In this document: positions 1-7,188 of the stretch, in pieces
How the letters are laid out: every line of letters begins with the position of its first letter
Position numbering within the stretch: position 1 is the stretch's first letter
Assembly: GCA_035518715.1 (NCBI GenBank)
Contig: DATIXJ010000040.1
Span: forward strand, 1-45,284
Direction: 5' to 3'
Origin: DATIXJ01 sp035518715
Lineage (GTDB): Bacteria; Bacteroidota; Ignavibacteria; UBA10030; SZUA-254
Length of the DNA stretch: 45,284 nt
Notes under the pieces: model-generated
What the model was told of the DNA's origin: nothing
Databases searched by the model: none
The model's input: the letters and a program-made list of their open reading frames with translations, nothing else
Translations under genes and position numbers: made by a program

Positions 1-485
1 AATCCTTTGAGGAGATCGTCGAGCGGTACCAGAAGCCGGTTTACAATGCAGCGTACCGGATTGTTGGAAGAAAAGAAGACGCAGAGGATATCACACAGCA
101 GGTTTTCATCAACGCTTTCAAGAATCTCCGGTCATTCAACGAAAAGCGTAAGTTCTTCAGCTGGCTGTACCGGATCGCCGTTAATGAATCGCTGAACAAA
201 CTGAAATCGACCTCATCACGTGAAATACTCAACGATACAGAACAGGGACACGATGAGACACCGGACATTCTTTACGACAAGAAAGAGCTTCAGCAGACAG
301 TCCGGGATGCTCTTGGTCATCTCAGCGTTGAATACCGGACGGTTGTCGTCCTAAGGCATTTTCAGGATCTCTCGTATGAAGAAATTTCGGAAATACTCGA
401 ACTCCCTGCAAAGACTGTTAAATCGCGATTATATGAAGCACGGCAGCAACTGAAAGATATACTCATCCTTCACAGACAGATATGA
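1..485 (+). CDS. RNA polymerase ECF sigma-70 factor (5' partial)
   Basis: The gene enters from the left edge with its first complete codon at base 3, and about 160 residues are visible. Region 2 is at the start: a helix with AEDITQQVF, then the FFSWLYRIAVNESLN segment that forms the -10 recognition/core-binding helices. Region 4 lies near residues 105-155, with VEYRTVVVLRH, LSYEEISEILELP and the recognition helix KTVKSRLYEARQQL. There is no region 1.1 or 3, so this is a group 4 (ECF) factor missing only its first few residues. The stop TGA (483-485) overlaps the ATG of the next gene (482-484), so the two are translationally coupled. That is the usual arrangement for a sigma factor and its own anti-sigma factor. 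The target promoters cannot be read from this window. Confidence 0.93.
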   Translation, partial: SFEEIVERYQKPVYNAAYRIVGRKEDAEDITQQVFINAFKNLRSFNEKRKFFSWLYRIAVNESLNKLKSTSSREILNDTEQGHDETPDILYDKKELQQTVRDALGHLSVEYRTVVVLRHFQDLSYEEISEILELPAKTVKSRLYEARQQLKDILILHRQI

Positions 486-1723
486 CTGATCCGAACATAC
501 TCGAACTGATGCACAAGGAAATTGACGGGAAAAATACGCCGCCGGAGAGCGCTCATCTTCGTGAAGCGCTTGCCGCAAATCCTGAAGCCGCATCACTCTA
601 TCAGGAGCTTCAGACTCTTGCCGGCTTCTTGCATTCGATACCGGACGCCGAACCCTCTCCAAATCTGAAAAAGTTCATTCTGAATGACCCCGAAGTTTCA
701 GCACTCATCCATACAGAAAATTCCAGTACACATATCTCCCAGAGTTTTCAGGAGAATCAATCATCTCACATCATCCATCTCTTTTCGGAGGGTATCATGA
801 AACACAAAGCACTCATCGGTGGCCTTGTGGCTGTTCTTGTGGTTATTGTGTATGCTTCCTATTTCTATCCCTGGCCTGTTTCCAGAGACGTTGAGGGAAC
901 CATCGGGAGCGTCAAGAAATACCGATCGGAACAGATCACCGATAAGGACGTGAAGCTCGGCGACAATCAGAATGCCGAATCACCGTCGACAACAGCGACA
1001 ACCGACAACACCGAGGCACTTGCAAATCAGGCGCATCTCTTCCAGCGCGCACCGATTGACCTGCAGGCACGCCTCTTCAACCAGATGCCGGTTGATCAGA
1101 GGGCAGCATATCTCCAGCGTATGCCGGCAGAGCAGCGGGCTTCTCTTGTCCAGATGATGGCAGGCGACAAGCAGGCGGCGGCATTCCAACAATTGTCTGT
1201 TGAGGAACAGGCGGCGGCGCTGGCACAGGTCCCCGTGGAAAAACAGGCAGCGATGTTCCAGCAGATGCGCGTCGAAGACCGTGCAGCGGCCTTCCAGAGA
1301 ATGCCGATTGACCTGCAGGCGCGGTATTGTGAAAAGAACCCCGTGAACCTGACGGCATCAACGTTTGCACAGGCATCACTGGAACAAAAGCAGGCGTTCT
1401 TCCACAAACTCCCCGTTGATGCTCAGGCTTCTCTGTACCAGAAAGTTTCCGTTGACCAGCGTGCAGCGTACTTCCAGAAAATGTCGGTCGATGCACAGGC
1501 ATCATTGTTCCAGAAGATGTCCGTTGACGCCCAGGCATCGTTGTTCCAGAAGATCCCAGTCGATGCACAGGCAGCATTATTCCAGAGAATGCCCGTAGAC
1601 CGGCAGGCCGCGATTTTCCAGAAAATCCCGGTGGACGCACAGGCAGCAATGTATCAGCGTGCACCGCTCGAAATGCAGCAACAGCTTCAAAAGCAGGCTG
1701 CCGCTGAGGCGCAAAGCCGTTAA
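482..1723 (+). CDS. Membrane anti-sigma-like protein with about 18 twelve-residue repeats
   Basis: The start ATG overlaps the sigma factor stop (ATGA). Residues 1-70 resemble the cytosolic sigma-binding part of anti-sigma factors (LMHKEIDGKNTPPES, then ALAANPEAASLYQELQTLAG), but there is no HxxxCxxC zinc site and no cysteine in this part. One membrane helix spans about residues 110-129. A polar linker follows, and then from about residue 183 to 405 come about 18 tandem repeats of 12 residues, consensus A-A-x-F-Q-x-M-P-V-D-x-Q. The period and the P-[VI]-[DE]-x-[QR]-A pattern recall the right-handed helical repeats of the MgtE N domain (my comparison by eye). The helix would place the repeats in the periplasm, where they could act as a sensor or protein-binding arm. 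The anti-sigma role is inferred from position and the N-terminal part. The repeat function is unknown. Confidence 0.8.
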   Translation: MTDPNILELMHKEIDGKNTPPESAHLREALAANPEAASLYQELQTLAGFLHSIPDAEPSPNLKKFILNDPEVSALIHTENSSTHISQSFQENQSSHIIHLFSEGIMKHKALIGGLVAVLVVIVYASYFYPWPVSRDVEGTIGSVKKYRSEQITDKDVKLGDNQNAESPSTTATTDNTEALANQAHLFQRAPIDLQARLFNQMPVDQRAAYLQRMPAEQRASLVQMMAGDKQAAAFQQLSVEEQAAALAQVPVEKQAAMFQQMRVEDRAAAFQRMPIDLQARYCEKNPVNLTASTFAQASLEQKQAFFHKLPVDAQASLYQKVSVDQRAAYFQKMSVDAQASLFQKMSVDAQASLFQKIPVDAQAALFQRMPVDRQAAIFQKIPVDAQAAMYQRAPLEMQQQLQKQAAAEAQSR

Positions 1724-1742
1724 CCAAATCGTAGTTCATGGT

Positions 1743-1808
1743 GGATGAAACGAGGGAACGTGAGTATGCCGTTCCCTCGAATCGTTCATCCCCGGGTACC
1801 GCAGTACC
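1743..1808 (+). terminator. Hairpin pair at the 3' end of the sigma/anti-sigma operon
   Basis: A 10-bp perfect stem (CGAGGGAACG 1751-1760 with CGTTCCCTCG 1770-1779) is extended by an outer arm, GGATGAA 1743-1749 with TTCATCC 1785-1791. A second small hairpin follows (GGTAC 1795-1799, loop CGCA, GTACC 1804-1808). They start 20 bases after the anti-sigma stop. There is no T-tract, so this may be a transcript-stabilising structure rather than a classical intrinsic terminator. The rest of the 1724-1940 gap shows no gene. Confidence 0.5.
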
Positions 1809-1940
1809 AGACTTCCCTGCTCCTTTCTCCGGTTTGAGGAATCCGCGGTTCTTGGTTTAATCCGGAATATTTCCTATTGTGCATCCGGCATTTTCTTTCC
1901 CCACAATTAATAATTGTTCTTCTTCGGAGTACAACGACGT

Positions 1941-4883
1941 ATGTCTGCATCACGGCATACCATCATGGTCTTTTTAGTACTGGTGACCGCTTCGTGCACC
2001 TCGACCCTTGCACAATTTCGGACACTCGAAACGCCAAACCTTCGGCTTGTCTACTACGACCCCGAGCATTCCTATCTCCTCCCGCATATCGCCCGGTGTT
2101 TCGAGAGCTCACTTCGGTTTCACCGCGCATTATTCCAGTATACCCCAAGCGAGCCGGTCACGGTTTTTCTTCACGACATCAACGACTACGGATCCGGCGG
2201 AACCAATTCCGTGCCGTGGAATTACATTTCCATCGGGATCGAGCCGTTCGATTACGTCTATGAAACGGTCCCTACCAACGAGCGGATGAACTGGATGATG
2301 AACCACGAGCTTGCCCACGTGGTCGACCTCGACAAGCCGGCGGCAAGCGACAGATTTTTCCGGTCCCTTTTCCTCGGAAAGGTCCCTCCTTCCTCCGACG
2401 ACCCTCTTTCGATGGGATACAGCTACCTCGCCAATCCCCGGTATTACTCTCCGCGTTGGTATCATGAAGGCATCGCGGTCTTCCTCGAAACATGGATGGC
2501 GGGGGGTATCGGCCGCTCGCTCGGAGGATATGATGAAATGGTCTTCCGATCGATGGTCAGGGACAGCGCATATTTCTATGATTTTGTCGGATTGGAATCA
2601 GAAGGAAAGACGATCGATTTCCAGATCGGCGAGACGTCGTATCTCTACGGCACGCGGTTCATGAGTTATCTGGCGACTCTCTACGGGCCGGAAAAACTCC
2701 TCGCATGGGTAAACCGATCGGACTCCAGTGATGCGTACTTCGGATCCGAATTCCAAAAGCTGTACGGCATCCCGCTCGACGAATCGTGGACGAGCTGGAT
2801 CGAATTCGAACATCAATGGCAGAAGGCAAACCTCGACTCCATCCGCAAGTATCCGGTAACCCCGGAACGGCGGTTGACTTCAAGAGGACTTGGTTCAGTC
2901 TCGCGTGCATTTTATGATTCTGCCCGCGGGAAGCTGTATTTCGCCGTGAATTATCCCGGCCGGCTCGCACACACCGTCGCCGTTGACCGCGGCACGGGAC
3001 AGATGACTGATCTCTGCGATATCCCTACGCCGGCACTGTATTACGTCGCATCGCTCGCATATGACGATTCTGCAAGGCAACTCTATTACTCAACCCACAA
3101 TGGTTACGGATGGAGGGATTTAAACGTCGTCGATGTGGTGTCAGGGAAAAGTTCGCTTCTCATCAGTAACGGGAGAACAGGCGATCTGGCATTCAACCGC
3201 GCGGACAAGTCGCTATGGGGAGTGCGCCACAGCAACGGGAAGTCCTCTCTGGTCCGTATACCGCCGCCGTATCAGAGCGTCTATGAAATCCAGACTCTCG
3301 AATACGGTAAGGATATTTTCGATCTTGATATATCCCCAGATGGCTTATGGCTGGTGGCTTCGTCGATCGATGTCAGCGGAAGGCAGCGGCTTGTGCGGTT
3401 GAGTATTCCGAAGCTCATGGCAGGAAGCCAGGAAGCCGAGATGCTCTATGAGTTTGAAAACAATGCGCCGGAGAATTTCGTGTACTCTCCTGACGGCAGG
3501 TATCTCTACGGCACCTCGTATTATACCGGGGTCTCCAATGTCTTTAGGTTCGATTTTCAAACCAGGAAGATGGAAGCTCTCTCGAATGGCGAGACGGGAT
3601 ATTTCAGACCCCTGCAGATCAGCAGCGATTCGCTCCTGGTGTTCACCTATACCGGCAATGGATTTCAGCCGGTGATCATTCCGATTCAGGTACGCGAGGA
3701 CCTGAGCGCCGTCAACTATCTCGGGCAGGAGATCGTCGACAAGTACCCGATCGTCAAGACATGGAAAGTCGGCTCACCGCTCGCGGTGAATCTGGATTCG
3801 ATCACAACCTACAACGGCAGTTACAACGGATTGAGCCGTCTGCAGATATCCTCACTGTATCCGGTCGTTCAGGGATACAAGAGTGTCGTCGCATACGGGC
3901 TCCGTCTCAATCTCGCGGATCCTGCCGGACTCCACGCACTCGATCTCACATCAACGTATACCCCGCAGCATACTGTTGATCCGGATGAACGTTTCCATGC
4001 CGGACTGAACTATCACTACTGGCAGTGGAAGGTGAATGCGACATACAATAATTCCAATTTTTACGATCTCTTCGGGCCGACGAAGGTCAGCCGAAAAGGA
4101 TCATCCCTGGCAATCAGCTATTCCGATTTCCTCCAGTATGATCGGCCGAAGACATTCGAATACATGCTCAGTGCATCGGGATATACGGGACTCGAGCGAC
4201 TCCCCGATTTCCAAAATGTCGTGACAAATATCGACCGGTTTGTGATTGTACGGGGAAAGTTGGAATACAAGTATCTCCTGCGTTCAATCGGCAGCGTCGA
4301 ACCCGAGATGGGGATCGACTGGACCCTGAACGGGATGAGCACGTTTGTAAGCTCACGGGCGGTAACCGCGGCATTCGGCACGATGGATTTGGGATTCATG
4401 CTGCCGGTCGATCATTCTTCCCTCTGGCTGAGGGGATCAGCCGGCTATTCTCCCGGTGACCGCGATGATCTCTTTGCGAATTTTTACTTCGGTGGATTCG
4501 GAAATAACTGGGTGGATTACCAGAGTGTCAAACGATACCGCGAGTACTACAGTTTTCCCGGCGTCGATCTCAATTCCGTGGGCGGAACAAATTTCGCAAA
4601 ACTGCTGACCGAACTGGCACTTCCGCCTCTCCGGTTCAAACGATTCGGTATGCCGAACTTCTACTGTACCTGGGCGCACCCGACGATTTTCCTTTCCGGA
4701 ATCGTGACGAATATGGATGACTACCCATCGAGGAGAATCCTGTATGATCTCGGAAGCCAGATTGATTTCCAGACAGTCCTCTTCGCAAACCTCGAATCAA
4801 CGCTTTCAGTCGGTTATGCGGTTGCCTTCGAGCGTTATGAGCGCGCGACAACCGAGCTGATGGTATCGTTGAAACTCCTTTGA
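1941..4883 (+). CDS. Predicted outer-membrane gluzincin-like peptidase with beta-propeller and C-terminal beta-barrel
   Basis: I place the start at ATG 1941, 11 bases after GGAG (1926-1929). This gives a signal peptide ending near LAQ and a 980-residue protein. An upstream in-frame TTG at 1914 has no ribosome site. A zinc peptidase domain comes first: HELAH (H122, H126) and, 50 residues on, WYHEGIAVFLE, whose E176 would be the third ligand, as in gluzincins of the peptidase MA type. The middle part (about residues 300-600) has repeated PDG-type strands (DISPDGLWLVASS, YSPDGRYLYGTSY) typical of TolB/WD40-like propellers. The last 350 or so residues alternate aromatic and polar residues in amphipathic strands and end in LMVSLKLL, as an outer-membrane barrel would. 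I infer a surface or periplasm-facing protease held in the outer membrane. The barrel call rests on pattern only and the substrate is unknown. Confidence 0.75.
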   Translation: MSASRHTIMVFLVLVTASCTSTLAQFRTLETPNLRLVYYDPEHSYLLPHIARCFESSLRFHRALFQYTPSEPVTVFLHDINDYGSGGTNSVPWNYISIGIEPFDYVYETVPTNERMNWMMNHELAHVVDLDKPAASDRFFRSLFLGKVPPSSDDPLSMGYSYLANPRYYSPRWYHEGIAVFLETWMAGGIGRSLGGYDEMVFRSMVRDSAYFYDFVGLESEGKTIDFQIGETSYLYGTRFMSYLATLYGPEKLLAWVNRSDSSDAYFGSEFQKLYGIPLDESWTSWIEFEHQWQKANLDSIRKYPVTPERRLTSRGLGSVSRAFYDSARGKLYFAVNYPGRLAHTVAVDRGTGQMTDLCDIPTPALYYVASLAYDDSARQLYYSTHNGYGWRDLNVVDVVSGKSSLLISNGRTGDLAFNRADKSLWGVRHSNGKSSLVRIPPPYQSVYEIQTLEYGKDIFDLDISPDGLWLVASSIDVSGRQRLVRLSIPKLMAGSQEAEMLYEFENNAPENFVYSPDGRYLYGTSYYTGVSNVFRFDFQTRKMEALSNGETGYFRPLQISSDSLLVFTYTGNGFQPVIIPIQVREDLSAVNYLGQEIVDKYPIVKTWKVGSPLAVNLDSITTYNGSYNGLSRLQISSLYPVVQGYKSVVAYGLRLNLADPAGLHALDLTSTYTPQHTVDPDERFHAGLNYHYWQWKVNATYNNSNFYDLFGPTKVSRKGSSLAISYSDFLQYDRPKTFEYMLSASGYTGLERLPDFQNVVTNIDRFVIVRGKLEYKYLLRSIGSVEPEMGIDWTLNGMSTFVSSRAVTAAFGTMDLGFMLPVDHSSLWLRGSAGYSPGDRDDLFANFYFGGFGNNWVDYQSVKRYREYYSFPGVDLNSVGGTNFAKLLTELALPPLRFKRFGMPNFYCTWAHPTIFLSGIVTNMDDYPSRRILYDLGSQIDFQTVLFANLESTLSVGYAVAFERYERATTELMVSLKLL

Positions 4884-4944
4884 GATTAAATGCCCGCTTG
4901 AAATCCATGCAGCTGTTCATTACGGCAATCATTCGTTCCGTCGT

Positions 4945-5949
4945 ATGATTGTCCTTCCCATATTGACGGGCCTTCTCCCCGTCCTCCTCTTTCTGATGAC
5001 ACTGATCGTCCTCGACAGCTACAAGCTGGTAAGGGCCCGGTGGGTGTTGCTGGCAATTCTGGCCGGCATCACCGCGGCGGGCTTGTCTCTCTGGATCAAC
5101 GGGACAATGCTCGATGTCGTTGACATGAATGCCATACTGTACACCCGTTATGCCGCACCGGTCGTCGAAGAATCGCTCAAGGCGGGGTTCGTCATGTTTC
5201 TTCTGAAGACGAAGCGCATCGGTTTCATGGTCGATGCGGCGATATTCGGATTTGCAGTCGGGGCCGGATTTGCGCTTGCAGAGAATATCTATTTCCTGCA
5301 GGCGATTGAAACTCCGAACCTTCTGCTCTGGATTTTGCGGGGGTTTGGAACTGCCATCATGCACGGCGGGACAACCGCCATCTTCGGTGTAGTTTCAAAG
5401 AATCTCTCCGACAGGTATCCCGCAAAATCCGCCGCAACCTTCATTCCGGGGATTGCGGCAGTAATCATCATCCATTCGTTCTTCAATCATTTCTTCCTTC
5501 CACCGGTGCTCGAAACGCTCTTCTTCATTATCGCGCTTCCGGCGGTCTTTGTGACAGTCTTCAAGCAGAGTGAGCGCTCAACACGGGAATGGCTGGGTGT
5601 CGGCCTGGACGCGGACATGGAACTGCTGCATGTCATCACCACCGGCAATCTCTCCGATTCCAATATCGGCAGATACCTCCATTCCCTTCGTGAGAAATTT
5701 CCCGGAGAAATGATTGCCGACATGATCTGTCTCCTCCGGCTCCATACGGAACTTGCCCTGCGCGCCAAGGGCATACTCATGATGCGGAATCTGGGGTTCA
5801 GTGAAGCACCCGATCCCGAGATACGTGAAAAATTCCAGGAGCTTCGTTATCTTGACAAGAGTCTCGGGGCGACAGGCAAGCTGGCTATTGCTCCGTTTCT
5901 GCACACGAGCAGCCGCGATCTCTGGCAGATCTACATGATCGAGAAGTGA
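4945..5949 (+). CDS. PrsW family intramembrane metalloprotease
   Basis: This is a polytopic protein of 334 residues. The PrsW signatures are all visible: VVEESLKAG (E75, E76, K79), GAGFALAENIYF (E113, N114), a histidine in GTAIMHGGTTA (H140) and HSFFNHFF (H177, H182). These are the conserved residues of family M82, related to CAAX-type intramembrane proteases. In Bacillus subtilis, PrsW makes the first cut in the anti-sigma factor RsiW. Here the gene lies 61 bases after the outer-membrane peptidase and 3.2 kb after an ECF sigma/anti-sigma pair, so a similar job is plausible but inferred. About 120 residues after the membrane domain form a soluble helical tail. No strong ribosome site precedes ATG 4945. 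The next internal ATG would remove the first membrane helix, so I keep this start. Confidence 0.88.
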   Translation: MIVLPILTGLLPVLLFLMTLIVLDSYKLVRARWVLLAILAGITAAGLSLWINGTMLDVVDMNAILYTRYAAPVVEESLKAGFVMFLLKTKRIGFMVDAAIFGFAVGAGFALAENIYFLQAIETPNLLLWILRGFGTAIMHGGTTAIFGVVSKNLSDRYPAKSAATFIPGIAAVIIIHSFFNHFFLPPVLETLFFIIALPAVFVTVFKQSERSTREWLGVGLDADMELLHVITTGNLSDSNIGRYLHSLREKFPGEMIADMICLLRLHTELALRAKGILMMRNLGFSEAPDPEIREKFQELRYLDKSLGATGKLAIAPFLHTSSRDLWQIYMIEK

Positions 5950-6005
5950 CGGCATCCCGAGCCACGTATTGAAAAATATCGACACAGTGCATAACCAACA
6001 TATCC

Positions 6006-6335
6006 ATGACTATTGACCCGAAACTTCCTGAAGGAGCGCTGAAATTCCCGGAGCTCGTCGACTATGCGACCGGTTCCATCGTCAGCAAACAGCTCATCAA
6101 ACGCGAATCGGGCTCTGTGACTGTATTTTCATTTGATAAGGGTCAGTCGCTGAGCGAACATACCGCCTCGTCAGATGCGCTGGCGTATGTTGCAGAGGGA
6201 ACGGCGGAATTCTCTATCGGCAGGAAAGTGACCAGCGTCCGGAAAGATGAATTCATCATCCTTCCGGCAAATGTGCCTCACGCGGTGAATGCGATTGAGA
6301 AGTTCAAGATGGTGCTTGTGATGATGAAAGCGTGA
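6006..6335 (+). CDS. Small cupin-domain protein
   Basis: This 109-residue protein consists of one cupin_2 barrel. The first motif is degenerate (G-Q-S-L-S-E-H-T, with one clear histidine), followed by AYVAEGTAEFSIG. The second motif is DEFIILPANVPHAVNA, with the typical P-x-x-x-P-H. It has no signal peptide, so it is cytosolic. Small stand-alone cupins bind metals, sugars or small ligands, and the substrate cannot be read here. It lies 56 bases after the PrsW gene on the same strand and may be read through from it. It is also convergent with the pilin-like gene. Confidence 0.85.
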   Translation: MTIDPKLPEGALKFPELVDYATGSIVSKQLIKRESGSVTVFSFDKGQSLSEHTASSDALAYVAEGTAEFSIGRKVTSVRKDEFIILPANVPHAVNAIEKFKMVLVMMKA

Positions 6336-6375
6336 TCTGCCCTTTTCGCATCCGGGGAAGATACGACAGCGTGTT

Positions 6376-6416
6376 CCAAAAACAATGAAGCCGCAGGGAG
6401 CACCTCTGCGGCTTCA
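6376..6416 (-). terminator. Intrinsic terminator of the pilin-like gene
   Basis: An 11-bp perfect stem (TGAAGCCGCAG 6386-6396 with CTGCGGCTTCA 6406-6416) has a 9-base loop. Read on the minus strand, the stem is followed by TTGTTTTTGG (bases 6385-6376), a U-rich tract. It sits 22 bases after the stop of the minus-strand gene at 6439. It may also help end plus-strand transcripts leaving the cupin gene. Confidence 0.75.
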
Positions 6417-6438
6417 TCAGAATCCTCCCCAAAACTCT

Positions 6439-6816
6439 TTACCAGCCGGTAAACACGAGGGAGGTGTTACCCACCGAATCCACGCTGCATACCGCCGTCC
6501 AGCTGCCATTCAGCGTTGAGGTACCCGTGAATTTCGCCGTTGCACCGCTTGCGCTGGTGACAGCGTACGTGCCGTTATTGTCGGACGCCATCTTCGACGG
6601 AATGGTATAATTGTTGTACGTCCCACCGCCGCCGCCCATCGTTGAGGGGCGGATCTTGTACTGGTACGCATTTGCGGCAACGTTGATCAGACTCGAGACC
6701 ACGCCGTCTTTATTTGCCTGCGTGCTGTGTGCGGAGAACTGTGAGATCCCGACTGCAATCGCGATACCGACCACGATGACGCCGAGGATGATGAGGAGTA
6801 GTTGCTGTTGACCCAT
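6439..6816 (-). CDS. Pilin-like small membrane-anchored protein, function unknown
   Basis: The protein has 125 residues. It opens with a very short leader (M-G) followed directly by QQQ and one long hydrophobic helix (residues 5-25, LLLIILGVIVVGIAIAVGI), then an exported domain rich in Gly, Ser, Thr and Asn with a GGGGG stretch. This layout resembles class III/Flp-type prepilins, where a peptidase cuts after a Gly just before the helix, but the usual Glu at position 5 of the mature protein is not there. It could be a pseudopilin, a surface filament subunit or simply a membrane-anchored exported protein. It is transcribed alone and has its own terminator. Confidence 0.72.
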   Translation of the reverse strand: MGQQQLLLIILGVIVVGIAIAVGISQFSAHSTQANKDGVVSSLINVAANAYQYKIRPSTMGGGGGTYNNYTIPSKMASDNNGTYAVTSASGATAKFTGTSTLNGSWTAVCSVDSVGNTSLVFTGW

Positions 6817-6904
6817 GACCTTATTCCTTCAGTGGTTTTCTATTCGTGAATTACATTCATTCACCCACATGATAACCGCTTCCTCCCCGAAAATCAATCG
6901 GCAT

Positions 6905-6950
6905 TAGTACGCGATTTGCCGGTTTCAATAAACCGCAGAGACGCGTACTA
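6905..6950. other. Compound hairpin, 9-bp outer and 6-bp inner stem
   Basis: TAGTACGCG (6905-6913) pairs perfectly with CGCGTACTA (6942-6950). Inside, after a symmetric 6/6 internal loop, CGGTTT (6920-6925) pairs with AAACCG (6930-6935) around a CAAT tetraloop. There is no T-tract on either side. It could be a structured leader of the minus-strand pilin-like gene (89 bases upstream of it) or an operator palindrome. Confidence 0.6.
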
Positions 6951-6959
6951 CTACGGGTA

Positions 6960-6990
6960 AGCACTATTTTCTCATGATTGAAAAAGTGCT
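6960..6990. other. Second hairpin, 11 bp with one bulge
   Basis: AGCACT (6960-6965) plus TTTTC (6967-6971) pairs with GAAAA (6980-6984) plus AGTGCT (6985-6990). There is one bulged A and an 8-base loop. It lies only 9 bases from the hairpin at 6905-6950, so the pair could fold as one structured RNA of about 86 bases on either strand. Confidence 0.55.
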
Positions 6991-7188
6991 CGAATACTGT
7001 CGTTAGACCGATTAGAGAACTGACAAGTCTTCTCTCCCGGCATCATGAACATGCGCACTGAGTTTTGAATTATTGGAGGAGTTTCATTAGTTTTCGTGCA
7101 CTATACCGGCCTTGTTGGATGGAGAGTTCTCAAGAACTCACGACAAGAGAACCGGTACGAATCGAGAACTGCAAAAAGGGATACCTCC

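Larger units (their letters stand above)
6817..7188. other. Intergenic region between pilin-like gene and nagB, with two hairpins and an orphan Shine-Dalgarno
   Basis: This divergent spacer must hold promoters for both flanking genes. It contains the two hairpins listed separately at 6905-6950 and 6960-6990. A perfect Shine-Dalgarno sequence, GGAGGAG (7075-7081), is not followed by any ATG. The nearest in-frame alternative start for nagB is a GTG at 7096, 14 bases away, which would add 31 residues unlike the NagB family. The signal may instead serve a short leader peptide. I see no other gene. Confidence 0.6.

Noticed and set aside
1077..1739. 220-codon minus-strand open frame opposite the anti-sigma repeats
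   Set aside because: Its repeats merely mirror the 12-residue repeats of the plus strand. There is no start signal.
1914..1940. TTG start nine codons upstream for the outer-membrane peptidase
   Set aside because: No ribosome site precedes it, and it would place MFFFGVQRR before a good signal peptide. ATG 1941 has GGAG upstream.
4636..5364. 242-codon minus-strand open frame opposite the end of the outer-membrane peptidase gene and the PrsW gene
   Set aside because: It covers parts of two well-supported genes on the other strand; the product is polar and unlike any family.
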